A DNA stretch of 64,000 bases from Monilinia fructicola (taxonomy: Eukaryota > Ascomycota > Leotiomycetes > Helotiales > Sclerotiniaceae): positions 873,501 to 937,500 of the forward strand of contig VICG01000006.1 of assembly GCA_008692225.1 (NCBI GenBank), given 5' to 3'. Made by a program: the position numbers and the translations under genes. The stretch's first letter is position 1. The number at the start of each line of letters is the position of its first letter. The notes beneath the pieces were generated by a model. It did not search any database and had not been told where the DNA came from. It saw nothing but the letters and a program-made list of their open reading frames with translations. Of this stretch, positions 46,301 through 57,520 are shown one piece after another.

Positions 46301-48944
46301 TTCAAGCAACGCAACCCGAACATACATACATGGCTACGAGGTACCTACTCCTAGGGGACACCAGTGGTACTGTAGATAGATGATAGATGAAGATGACATT
46401 GGCCACGAACACACAGACTCCGTTTCAACACAAGCGAAATTTATCCAGAAGACCAGTTCTCCATACTTGTCTCTCTCAAGTCTCTGACTCTGACTCTGAG
46501 CCTCTGACTCTCTCTACCTATAACCTTAGCACGCGGCTTCTTCACCTACTTTTCCACACCCCTCATCAATTACAACCTAGGTATTTTGTGATAGGTAGGC
46601 ATGTGCCGTACAGTATCAATCAATTAGGTTTCGGTAAAGCCTAGAATGTCGTATTTTCAACGTTCAAGGCTGGCAGGCAAAGCTTAAGCACGTTCCTAAT
46701 AATTTCCCGGCCCAGCAATTAATATATTTTCCCATGAGAGTTGGCCGTATTAGATGAGGGTATCCTGTAGGTGTGGGTTGCACATAGTGGACGGCGGACG
46801 CAGATAGCTTTTCGACAAACGTTGCATGTCCTAACCCTGACGGTCCCTTGCTCGTGCTGGGCCATAGTCCACCTACCAGAATTTGGGTACAGTACGGATA
46901 CAGCAGTCCAAACTATCGTGGTTCGTCCTGTTGGCCATGGTTCTGGTTGTAACTACCGGTCTGGGCATGATCAATCTAGGGATCAACGCTTGTGTCTCTT
47001 CTGGTCGAAATCAAATATTCGGTGCGTGTTTGTATTTTTGGCATTCCGCGCATATACCATATTGACCCCTTGAACCTATATGGGCATCGCAATATAACCG
47101 CTATCTCGCCCTCCAAAACCTTGAAATGGGAGGTGGAAGGATTGCTGGGTCAGATCGACCGAACCACGAGGGACTACTGCACTGTCCGTCACCCGTGATT
47201 GTATTGTATTGTATTGTATCATTCATTACGGAGTACAGCCTACCTACCATTTCCGGGTCCTCGGCGAGGGAAAAGAAAGGAAGAAAAATTAATCATCACC
47301 TGAAAAATGACGAGACGATTCGTGCGGGAACCGTATCTGCCAGATCTCATCTAATCTCTGCTCTCGTTTAGGATTCTACAACGGAAAATCCATCCTTGAA
47401 CCTTCCCCCTCTACTTTAGAGAAGGGGAGAAAAAAAATAAGGGTTCTTTTCCGACTCCCTACGCAGTCCAGCCAACCACTCCAGCATTTTGTCAATTGCC
47501 GGCGGTCTGAGAGTTGGTAGTCACATGCAATGCAGTCAAAGCACAGGAATGATATGTAATCTTACTACATTGGATGCCCTTGATATGAAGATGCGATTCT
47601 TTTCTTGCTATCTTGTCCGATCCCAAGCCCCCTTCAAATGTTGGCATTGCCATCGACCGTCCTGCAGTAGCGTACCTATCCCCATCTCCATTTCGGATCA
47701 TCACATCTTCGGTGTTTGACTAGATCTTAGCATTGCATTCATCATTCTGCATTGAGCTTTCTGGCACAGTAGTGTAGTTGATTACTGTACCTATCACGTC
47801 GAAACGCGAGGCAGGCTGCATCTGCAGAGAATTCGTGACGAGGGCCGTCAAGCGCCGCTGCCTGAAGCGTGGGAGCAGTAAGCTCACCCTTGGTAGTTCG
47901 TATTACGAAGTGCAAAATGGATATAGTACAATGGTTTGAAAGATGATCTCCCACGAAGGCTATTTGCATTCGGATGATCCCAGAGAAAGGATTTGATTCG
48001 ACCACATCAACGTATCCTTGGCTCATAGTGCCTGTAAATGCGGGGAGGGGGGGGGTGCTGAAATTCTCCTGGGCAATGTGATGTATGGAGCGAGCATACC
48101 GCACCCATCAAATTGCGGCGTAACGAAGGCGTAAAGGATCTCCTTTCAACCCGTTCGACGGAGAATTAATCCTTCTCCCTCGAGCCTCTCCCCGGCAAGC
48201 TCCGATCGTGTTACCTCTTCTACTACAGTAGTTCTTCCAAGAATACCTAGCTGCGGCGCACAACATTGAAGATCCATAGAACCTCCATCTTGTCCAATCA
48301 CCTGCATCTCGGGAGCGCAAGGTTCCCAGGGAGCATGAATCAAGACGTGAAGAAAAAGAAAAAGAAAAAGAATACGTACAGCGAAGCTTTGTTTTTAGCT
48401 TTGGTGCGACGACAATCATCTGTCATGGAAATTTTTCTTTTCAGCTACTATCCACAATCCGACGGTCTGGTTCAGGCCTCGTTAACATTTAAACTGCTAA
48501 GATCTGCATGGAACAACAATATTCAGCAAAGGTAAGCCGCAAAAACTGTCCGTAGTTGACGATCATGGAGTGATACAGGAGATCAATGCGGATGTAGGAA
48601 TGCGGATGCCGCACCCGCACATGATCAGACCACTCAATAACGTCAAGATTCGTCGATGTATAGAGTCCGACGGAGGATTATCGATCGCAAGCTAGTGACT
48701 GTCCCTTTCATTATTAAGTCCTCACCTGGTTCGAGAGTTTACATACACTCTACAGACCGACTACGGGAAGATGGCTGCTGAGCTGGGGCGGCACTTGGCA
48801 TGGCGAAGATGTAAATTCAGCCCGACCTATCATTTCCTGTCGGTGAACTTGTATATATCTGTGCGTTCAAGCTCAAGGGACGAACGCAGTCTGGTTCAAA
48901 TTTCATGCTAGCTAATGATTTCATGGATAAGGGTATGGGTCTGG

Positions 48945-49035
48945 AATCTGGATCTGGATCTGGATATGGATATGGATCTGGATATGGATATGGATATGGA
49001 TATGGATATGGCTATGGCTATGGCTATGGTTCTGG
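48945..49035. repeat. GGATAT/GGATCT hexamer array
   Basis: About fifteen hexamers of GGATAT, GGATCT or GGCTAT would read as Gly-Tyr repeats on the plus strand, but no gene surrounds them. Confidence 0.8.
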
Positions 49036-49392
49036 ATATCTTCAACGTTTCATAAAAATGTCCACCGATCATTATGGGAAGTCAATACATTTGGAGGCTG
49101 AACTATTGTACGCCGTATTTTCAGCCACATTACCAATTTCGGGTTTCGAGACAAGAGAATGCCAGGTGAAGCGGGAATCCCGATAATTGAAGGTATAGAA
49201 GTCGGGAAATCATCATCTGAATTGTGGGTTAAAAGCTGCCGAAGCTCCTTAAGGTTTTCTAGACTCCGTATTGATCGAAAGCACATCAGCCTGATCATAA
49301 GGCCTGCAGAATGGTTGGAGCACATGAACTAGTGGGGAGTGGGGGGTGAGGCTGACTGGAATTATACAATACAGTACCATCAGCTGCATCAA

Positions 49393-49470
49393 CAACACAT
49401 CTCACCCATCTCACCCATCTCACCCATCTCACATATCTCACATATCTCACCCATCTCACCCATCTCACAC
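49393..49470. repeat. CATCTCACC array
   Basis: Units of CATCTCACC, with variants CATATCTCA, repeat about eight times over roughly 75 bp. Confidence 0.75.
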
Positions 49471-50748
49471 TCTTCTTTGCAACTTCATCTCTAGATCTGG
49501 CCATGCGCATGATGATGGACGACTAGTTACCAATTCTGTACATTCAGTCCTCATCACACGACGGTTTATTCTTGGCTGTATAAATTTTGACGCATAAGAA
49601 TGCCCGGTCCTTGACAACGACCCTGCTCGACATATAAATACGTGATGGACACGGGAGGGTATCATCCTTTTATGGTGGTGCGGTCTTGATTTGTATTTTA
49701 TAAAGATTATTATTATTACTATTATCATCATCATTATTATTATTATTCATATTATCCTGATTATTCTTATCATCATTACCCATTGCCATCTAGTCAAGGT
49801 CAACTCGGGGTTTAAGTCTGCACTACCCACTTGACACATCCCAATTGGAAAAATGGAGATGCTGTCGTTGCTGAGCCACACAACACAGGTCTTCTGGATG
49901 AATTGTGCAGGAATGTCGAAGAATTCCCATGGTTAAACCCCCATATGTCTCTCCGCTTTGATGGATCATGATGTGCGTGACATAGCGGTGGCTAATACAC
50001 GACATCAAAATCGATAGGCTGACGGCTTGATTTGTGAACGAGAGGCGAACGGACGATGATAGTGTCCTAGAACTTTCGATAGACGAGAACCCTAAGATAT
50101 CCTAATCATGCCGCTTGTCAAATTTATCCAACACATGAGCTCAATGAAGTAAGGGAGCTAGTGCACTGACTCTCCCATCTGCAAAATCATACAAATCACA
50201 CAAATATTAAAAGTAATGTTTCCACTCTTGATGAAGTCACTAACAACCAATAAATTGCCATCTGGAACTAATGCACCGAGTTTAAGCCATGAGGGTCCGG
50301 TACAGATCATTGATGCGCTACGATCTCCAAGGCAGTCATTCTTATTGCCGAAGTGCTTCACGGGGAACCCCCACTACTAGCTGTATCTAGCTCCGTAGTC
50401 TTCTCAGGATCTTCCGGCAGATCCTCATTTTAGTCTTGATGAGATCTTAGTTCATGTCAATATCGGGCATTTGATGAAAAGTCAGATTCCGCTTCTGAAC
50501 CGCATGTGGACATCTAAGCCCTTCGTCTAGAGAAATCCCACTGCTAGCAAAAAGCATGACGTTGGCATTCGGATGTAGTACTAGGTATGGTTACAGCGAG
50601 GCACTAGAAATCTCCAGTATACCGTAGTTATTGTCCCGGTAGATGAAGATCAAAGCTTCTAGTCGCTCCAAGAAGGGCTAGGAGACTGAGCCGCCCGTTG
50701 TAGTCCTACGAGAGGAAGCTTCACCTTTCAGACCTTGTGCTGTCCATC

Positions 50749-50766
50749 TGCGGGTGCGCACCCGCA
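50749..50766. repeat. 18-bp perfect palindrome
   Basis: TGCGGGTGCGCACCCGCA is its own reverse complement. Similar GCGGATGCCGCACCCGCAC lies at about 48601-48620. Confidence 0.6.
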
Positions 50767-52100
50767 AATCCGCGGTGCCCACAAAGGCAGCGTAAACCCG
50801 CTCAGCTCAGATTATCTTCACCACATTGGATATCAAATTATTACAGGCACAGTGGTTTGAACATTGTGAACTAATAGCGTCTAGATCTCTATACCATCTA
50901 GCTCGACCCATATCTGCCCCAATCTTTGAATCCTTCACTGGGGCCCTCACTGTCTCGGCGTGTCTGCGTGAGACCGTCTCATCACCTAGGGAAGGAAAGC
51001 TCATAGAAGAGCTGAGATTGGGGAATGGAGGAAAGCAGCTGTTCTGGGTGCATTGATCTTCAAGTTCTGCTGTCGCCAACAACCCTTCCGACTTCCGAGA
51101 GGCCAGAATAAGGCCTTGAGGGCCCTGGATCTTCTGGACGAACGAGCTTGTTCTAGACTGACCAGTTCTCGCCATTTACACGTGACCCTAGTCTAGCACG
51201 TTGTTCCACCCCTTTGGTCTTGTCAAAGTAAGACACAAATATTCTCCTTCCGATTTATTACCTCCGGCGACGATCATTTGTTCCTAGCATACTCGTGAGC
51301 CAAAGGTCCACTGTTCCTCCCGATTGTGCGTTTTTTGTCTCAGTTTCCACATCACCCAACTTTTCCGATGTCTCAGTCTTTGGGGCTGGCAATTCTGAGA
51401 CATGCTGACCATCTTCTCTTGGGTCGTCTCTCTTGTGTATTCCTGGCCTCTCATTGCTTGCTTTACATCCAATTGCGACGGTCATTCATGGATCAAGAGA
51501 AACACCCAAGAGACATATATGAATATCTTTCTGCACTTCCCTTTCGGGACGTCTCGCTGCTTGTTTGGGAAATCTGGCCTGATATGGTTATGGGCACAGC
51601 ATTCTTGGTGCCACACGAGATGTGTGATAACGTGGAAGAAATTTCACGTGGTGAGACGAAACAGCAGATGGTAGATTATCTTCGGATTCCATGCTGGGCG
51701 CCACAATGCCAATGGACGCTGATTGGTACGCATCGGATCAAACCAAATGCGTTAATCTGATGAGATTGCGCCGCACACTTCACACTGATACTGGATGAAC
51801 GAGCACTTATTGGCCAGGTGGATCGCTCTTCCACTGGCCCCCTACGCTGAATCGCCGTCAGGTAATTCGGTGCGTTTTCGTAAACAGCACAATTTCCACC
51901 AATATCCCTTCCATTTAGCAAGCCCAACCTCCTTCCAATCTCCAAATTAGCTCGGTCAAAGTACCAAAGTACCCAAGTACCTCCCTCCGTACCCTCAGCC
52001 TCAACCAAACCTGCACACACCCGAAATCTCTGCAACCATCCAGCCCCCGTCCGATCCTCCATCAATAGATACACCAACATCAGGAAGATACCGAACTTCC

Positions 52101-54137
52101 CTGTCATTTTCTTGTGTTACCATGTAGATTGATCTAATTTCCTCATGCATGGGCGAGGGGGGATGCTTTAAATCCTCCTTCGCTTGTGATGTATGGTGTG
52201 AGCACTAATCTTGAAGGCGCGCTAAGCTTCACCGAGTGGTGGGAATGGGTGTACTGGTAGAAACGCACACACGTACATGGCGATGATTATTCCCGGAAGA
52301 ACCACACATCTTTCGTCTATCATTAGATCCCCCGTCACGATGCCGTTAACACCTGCCCTGGGCAAACCACTCGGAGTACAGGTATTGCAAAGATAAGATC
52401 ACCAAACACCACTCCTTCATCTCCCTCGTAATCTTGTAATCCCCTCGCTTCCTCGACCACCACCTCCAATTCCCATGCACAGACTAGCATTCGCCATCTT
52501 CACATATCTGACCGAATACCGCCGCTGCATCAACCAACAGCAGAGATCCCCATCACGCTCACCCTCATCTCCCCTGCAAGCGAGTAAGCAGGTGTGTATC
52601 GTATATACGTATACGCGAAATTCACTTCCCCCACACGATTTCACGTCGCACAGCATCCCCACAGCATCATAACAAGACGGCCGCGCAAAGCAGCAAGTGC
52701 CACCACATCTTACCCTAACCGTGAAGACGCATGCAGTGACCTGGTCGAAAAGACCCATGTAGACACTGCATGTCATATCTTACGATTGACCGCATATTAC
52801 GCGCATGCGAGCGAGCCCTTTCACCGTACGTACGTATCCCCGCCCACCACCGTGTCCCCCCAACCTGCAGATACGGCAGCATGCCACGTGACGACCCAAA
52901 TTACGACGTCGCCGCAACGCCAACCAGCCTATCCGCATCGCCCTGTCCTCCCCTCCCCTACCTTCCCTCCCCCATCCCTACAGTCCCAACGACCAAGAAA
53001 GAGAAAAAAAAAAAAAAAGACCGACGTCGCAGCCAGCACCCGACACCGACCTCCCGGCTCGAACCACCCAGCCCAGCCCCCCCCCCCAACACCCCTGCCG
53101 TGCCACCCCGCCCTCGCACCACACATCCTAGGATGCGCGTCCTCCGAACATGACAGCGCACTGCATGCACGGCCAGGCGACCGACATAACTCTCTCCCTC
53201 ACCAATCTGTCCATGCACCGCGCTGTACCTTTGTACCTTGTACCTTCGTACCATCATATATATAGAGCGACGAGGTACGTACCTACGCCCCTTCCTGCTC
53301 CCGTGTTTGTCGTGCTGTATCTCCGCGCAGGCGCGGCGACGTGGGAGACGGTCGAGTGGGAGAGCAACGCGATCCTCTCCTCTTGTCTCTGGCCGGAGGA
53401 GTGGCCGACGTGTGTGCACGGAGCATCGTGGTTACGTTCTTGATGTCATGAGGACGTCGCACACGCGAGGAGAAGGAGACAAAGGGACGAGAGCAATCCT
53501 GTGCCCGCTTTGCTTCGCTCTTAACAAGTCTTTCCAACAACGAATGTCAACCCCATTTGAATCCACACTTGCTACGTACTAAAAACTTGACACTAAATGA
53601 ACTATCAAAAAGCCTCCGATTTCATCCCCATATATTCCAAAACTCCTTAAAATGATCCGAAGTTCAATTAGTCTACGGATACTTCCCTAGGAAAATGCAA
53701 ATACCCTAGTCTAACCGTAGATTTTCAACAAAGTCCATGAGGCAAGTATTACCGACCAGACTGGAAGCACTGTAAAAAATTCTATAGATTCTGACGGAAA
53801 TCTCATGATTTGGTTTTAAAAGATAGTAAATAGCGGTGACTGCCTATACAGGTACGATGATATCCAAATTTCCCAAGATGGTAAGATTTTGTACAATAAC
53901 GCCCCATCCTCCCTCTCCCCCCGAGAACAGTAGCCCAGTTTCCAAACGCGCGCCAAAAAGCAGACATACACAAAAAGGTAATATTGGCTTATATACTTTG
54001 TGCTTCACCTCGAAACGCCAGTTGTGGTCATCATTTAAAAGAAGCGAGTAAAGGCAATTTATTAGCGGATGATTTCCGTCAAGGTTGCACATTGATGGTG
54101 CCGCCGGGAGATTTCGGATCTGATATGATTATCAAAA
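52101..54137. other. Gene-free stretch with a GC-rich island
   Basis: The stretch 52590-53460 is unusually GC-rich and open in several frames on both strands, with poly-A (53008-53020) and poly-C (53079-53087) runs. I see no domain, and the overlapping open frames are expected from composition. Downstream, 53580-54137 is the presumed 3' flank of the Lon gene. Confidence 0.45.
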
Positions 54138-57100
54138 TCACAAACGACTCTCAATACCTGCGAAATTTGCCTCGCCCGGCCAATGTGCTTCAGGCCAAAC
54201 GTGTCGCATTGCTTCCCAGATGTGTCTAGTGACATGTTAGTTTCCAATTGGAAGCAATAAGATAAAATATGGGATAGTAGAAATAATAAAATAGTAAGAT
54301 ATATACCTGACGTGGATGATCTCCAGGCCATCCTTGACTTCTTGGGGAACATCTTTGATGCTGGATATTGTTAGTGCGCTGTCTATTTTTGAAAAGAAGA
54401 AAGACCTCACTCCTTTCTGTTGTGTGCTGGTAATAATACAGTCTTGACACCCGCACGAAGGGCCCCAATAAGCTTTTCCTTGATACCCCCCACAGCAGTA
54501 ACACGTCCACGCAAAGAGATCTCACCCTATAGAAGATGTTAGTGATCATAAACATACGAGCATTGCATAGATAAACTTACCGTCATTGCCATAGTTGGGG
54601 GGACAGGCTTGCCGGAGAACAACGAAATAAGTGCAATGGTGTGTGCCATACCGGCAGATGGGCCATCCTAGTCAAGCCATTAGTGGATTATAACACAACA
54701 TCATGGGAAAGCAAACCTTTGGGATAGCCCCTGAAGGACAGTGCACATGGATACTTCTCTTCTTCATGATGTTCTCCGATGGGTCATGCGTCAAACCCAG
54801 CTCGTACGCGTGAGCTTTCACCCAACTTAGTGCTACCTCGACACTCTCCTTTAGTACATCGCCCAATTTCCCTGTTAGCTGCACGCTGCCGCTCCCTGGC
54901 ATATCGGCCACTTCGATAAAAAGTATACTGCCGTTTCCGCCAGAACTATAGGCCACGAGACCTGTGACAATCCCTGGACGGCTAGCCTCGCAGTTAGTGT
55001 TTACATTCTTACAGAAACTTGAGCTCGGAAGTCTCGGTTCCAAGGACTAACGACAGTGTATGGGGTACAAACCTTGTCTTTTCAGCAATCTCCTCGTCAA
55101 ATTTTTCGATGCCCAAAATTTCCTCAATGTCTTCCGCGGACAATTTTGATTTATATTTCTCTGTAAGGCTAGTCAGTATTTGCTGGCTAGGAATCATACG
55201 GAAATAATCCTACCCAATTGTCCCGAGTCCTTTGCCTCCGCATATTCTACCGCCTTGGCACGACATACGGATCCAATTTCTCGCTCAAGGTTACGGACAC
55301 TAGGAGTTTAAGTGGTCAGTGACGTTACTATAATGGTATTTCACATTGGCGAGCTTGATGTGATGGTGTACAGGGTGATTAGGTCTATAGAAAGGGTGAA
55401 ATTAAGGCCGTCAATGCTTACCCTGATTCACGAGTGTAAGATTCGATGATCTTAGACACAACATCTTGGTTAAACTCGACCTGCCCATCCCCGAGCCCAT
55501 CTATACAGCGTCAGTGGCCGAGTACAATGTTCTCAGCTGATTGTGAATGCTTACTTGTACGAATCTGTTTTGGGATTAGATGCTGCAAGGCGATATGTCT
55601 CTTCTCGAGCGTTGTGTATCCAGACAAGCTAATGGTCTCCATACGATCAAGTAATGGTGGAGGGATGGTATCCAAGCTATTTGCGGTGGCAATAAAAAGG
55701 ACTTTGCTAAGGTCAATTGGTATGTTGACATAGTGATCCGTGAATGTATGATTTTGTTCGGGATCTAAAACTTCAAGCATGGCAGCCGAGGGGTCCCCAT
55801 GGAAGTTAGACGTGCTACAGCGGGGTTAACTACAAAATCTTTCTGAGACAAGAACGTTACTTACCCAACCTTGTCTATTTCATCAAGCAGGAAGACAGGA
55901 TTTGCCACTCCGACCTTCTTCAGGCCATTTACTATCAAGCCGGGCATTGCTGCCACGTATGTTCTGCGGTGTCCGCGAATTTCTGCCTCATCCCTAACAC
56001 CACCAAGAGAAATGCGATGGAATTTTCGACCTAGGGCCGTAGCTATTGACTTTGCCAAACTAGTCTTGCCAACTCCAGGAGGACCAACAAGGAGGAGAAT
56101 CGGCGATTTATCGATCATCCTCTTGTTCTTGAGGATTTCCACTTTAGCTGATGCATTCTCTTCCTCTGCTTTCGCTAGTTGTGTATTAACATCGTCATTG
56201 ATAGTTTGTTTGAGCTTTAGCACTGCCAAATACTCAAGCAATCTCTTCTTAACCTTTTCTAGTCCATAATGATCATCATCGAGTTGTTTACGCGCCCTCG
56301 ATAATGTGTCGACGCCAAGTTGATCTTCAGTCATCTCAGACCATGGTATCTCAATCAAATTCTCCAGGTAATTCCTGCAGACTTGATACTCAGCCTGAGC
56401 TGGGGACATTTTCTTCAATCTCTTCAATTCTCGATCTGCGACCTTGGCTGCTTCAGGCGTCATCTTTGCACTATCAATTTTCTTCTTAAGCTCCTCCATC
56501 TCATCGGGCTCTTGTTCATCATCTTGAGATCCACCATTGCCTGCTATACTGGGAGGTAATGGCACACCCGACAGCACAGGCCTTCGCATACGATGACCAT
56601 TTACTTTGTTGAATTGCTCAATATCTATGTTGGCGGGGATGTTGGAGGTTGTGACGGTTGTGATTCTCACATTATTTTTGATAGTTCCCACTTGGCGCTG
56701 AAGCAAAGCAATTGCTTTTTCAAGCCGATCTTTAGTTGAGAGCGCGGCCAACACAAGCAGCTTTTCCTCCAATGATGCCTCTACCACGTTCGCCATGAAA
56801 TCGGCCAAAACCCCAGCGTCTGATATATCTTTCTTTGCTATGAATACCTCAAGGCGGCGGGCAAGTACGGGGGACAGGCCAGCAGATGTGCGGGGTAGCA
56901 GAGAGGAAAGTCGTAAGAGGGTCAAAAGTTCTCGTGATAGTTGTTTGAGATGAGAGAAAAGACCCTCGATGGCAACATCTTCGGTAGATACATCTACAAA
57001 ATTTAGTATATGCTTTATCTAAATTGGCACATATACCCTCACCTTCATCGTATAGATATGTAACTTCTCCTTCAACAAATGGTCTCTCTTGTGTTATCCT

Positions 57101-57520
57101 ATCCAGCTTGATTCTGGCTACACCCTCAACTAATAGCGCGAACTCTCCTGAACGGCCAGTCGTGCCCTCCACGCCAGATATTTTGGCAGCTACTCCATAC
57201 CCGAAAAGATCATCTTTTGTAGCATTTGATGGCTTGATATCTGATCTTTCTTTAGGTCGCGGAGTTCGGTCATCTCCAGTAATCATTTTTTGTCCATCTT
57301 GAGTGAGAAATGGCGAATTCAAAGGAATGCAGGCGATGTGAACACTATCCAATCGTTGGCTAGGTGTAGTTGAAGCTGCCCTGCTATAAACTCCCGAGAG
57401 TAAAGCTGGAATATCTGTTCGCTGACCAGACACTGGTATACGAAGGATAATTCCAGGGAGCAGGACAGTACCTTTGGCCAAGGGGATAATGGGTAGATTT
57501 GCGGTCTTCACAGGACCCAT
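54138..57520 (-). CDS. Peroxisomal Lon protease (11 exons)
   Basis: Exons on the minus strand are 57520-57043, 56993-55865, 55814-55555, 55500-55422, 55299-55214, 55160-55073, 54981-54717, 54667-54581, 54526-54411, 54360-54307 and 54225-54138, giving 909 residues. The ATP-dependent protease degrades damaged peroxisomal matrix proteins. The N-terminal LON domain starts [18 protein letters not shown]. Walker A is GPPGVGKT and Walker B is [11 protein letters not shown]. The catalytic Ser is in the DGPSAG box (exon 8) and the catalytic Lys in the [14 protein letters not shown] box (exon 9), each restored by a splice. The last exon ends GIESRL; the C-terminal SRL is a type 1 peroxisomal targeting signal, and no mitochondrial presequence is present. 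Two TACGGAGTA words lie 203 and 349 bp upstream of the start. Confidence 0.95.

Larger units (their letters stand above)
43491..52100. other. 8.6-kb stretch without a supportable gene
   Basis: Open frames of 60-145 codons occur on both strands (for example 51326-51760 plus, 131 codons from its first ATG at 51368). None has a recognisable domain, splice-extended continuation or signal peptide. TACGGAGTA or its complement occurs at 44917, 45872 and 47227. A perfect 18-bp palindrome lies at 50749-50766. Simple repeats are at 48945-49035 and 49393-49470. Composition is ordinary, so this is not RIP-degraded like the copia element. Confidence 0.45.

Noticed and set aside
48720..48760. tRNA B-box-like word (ggttcgag)
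   Set aside because: No matching A box, acceptor stem or anticodon arm could be drawn around it.
51368..51760. 131-codon plus-strand ORF from an ATG
   Set aside because: It has no recognised domain, splice continuation or signal peptide, and lies in a gene-free interval; it is not strong enough to call.
52594..53265. 223-codon plus-strand frame in a GC-rich island
   Set aside because: Overlapping open frames on both strands are expected from composition, and no family motif is seen.
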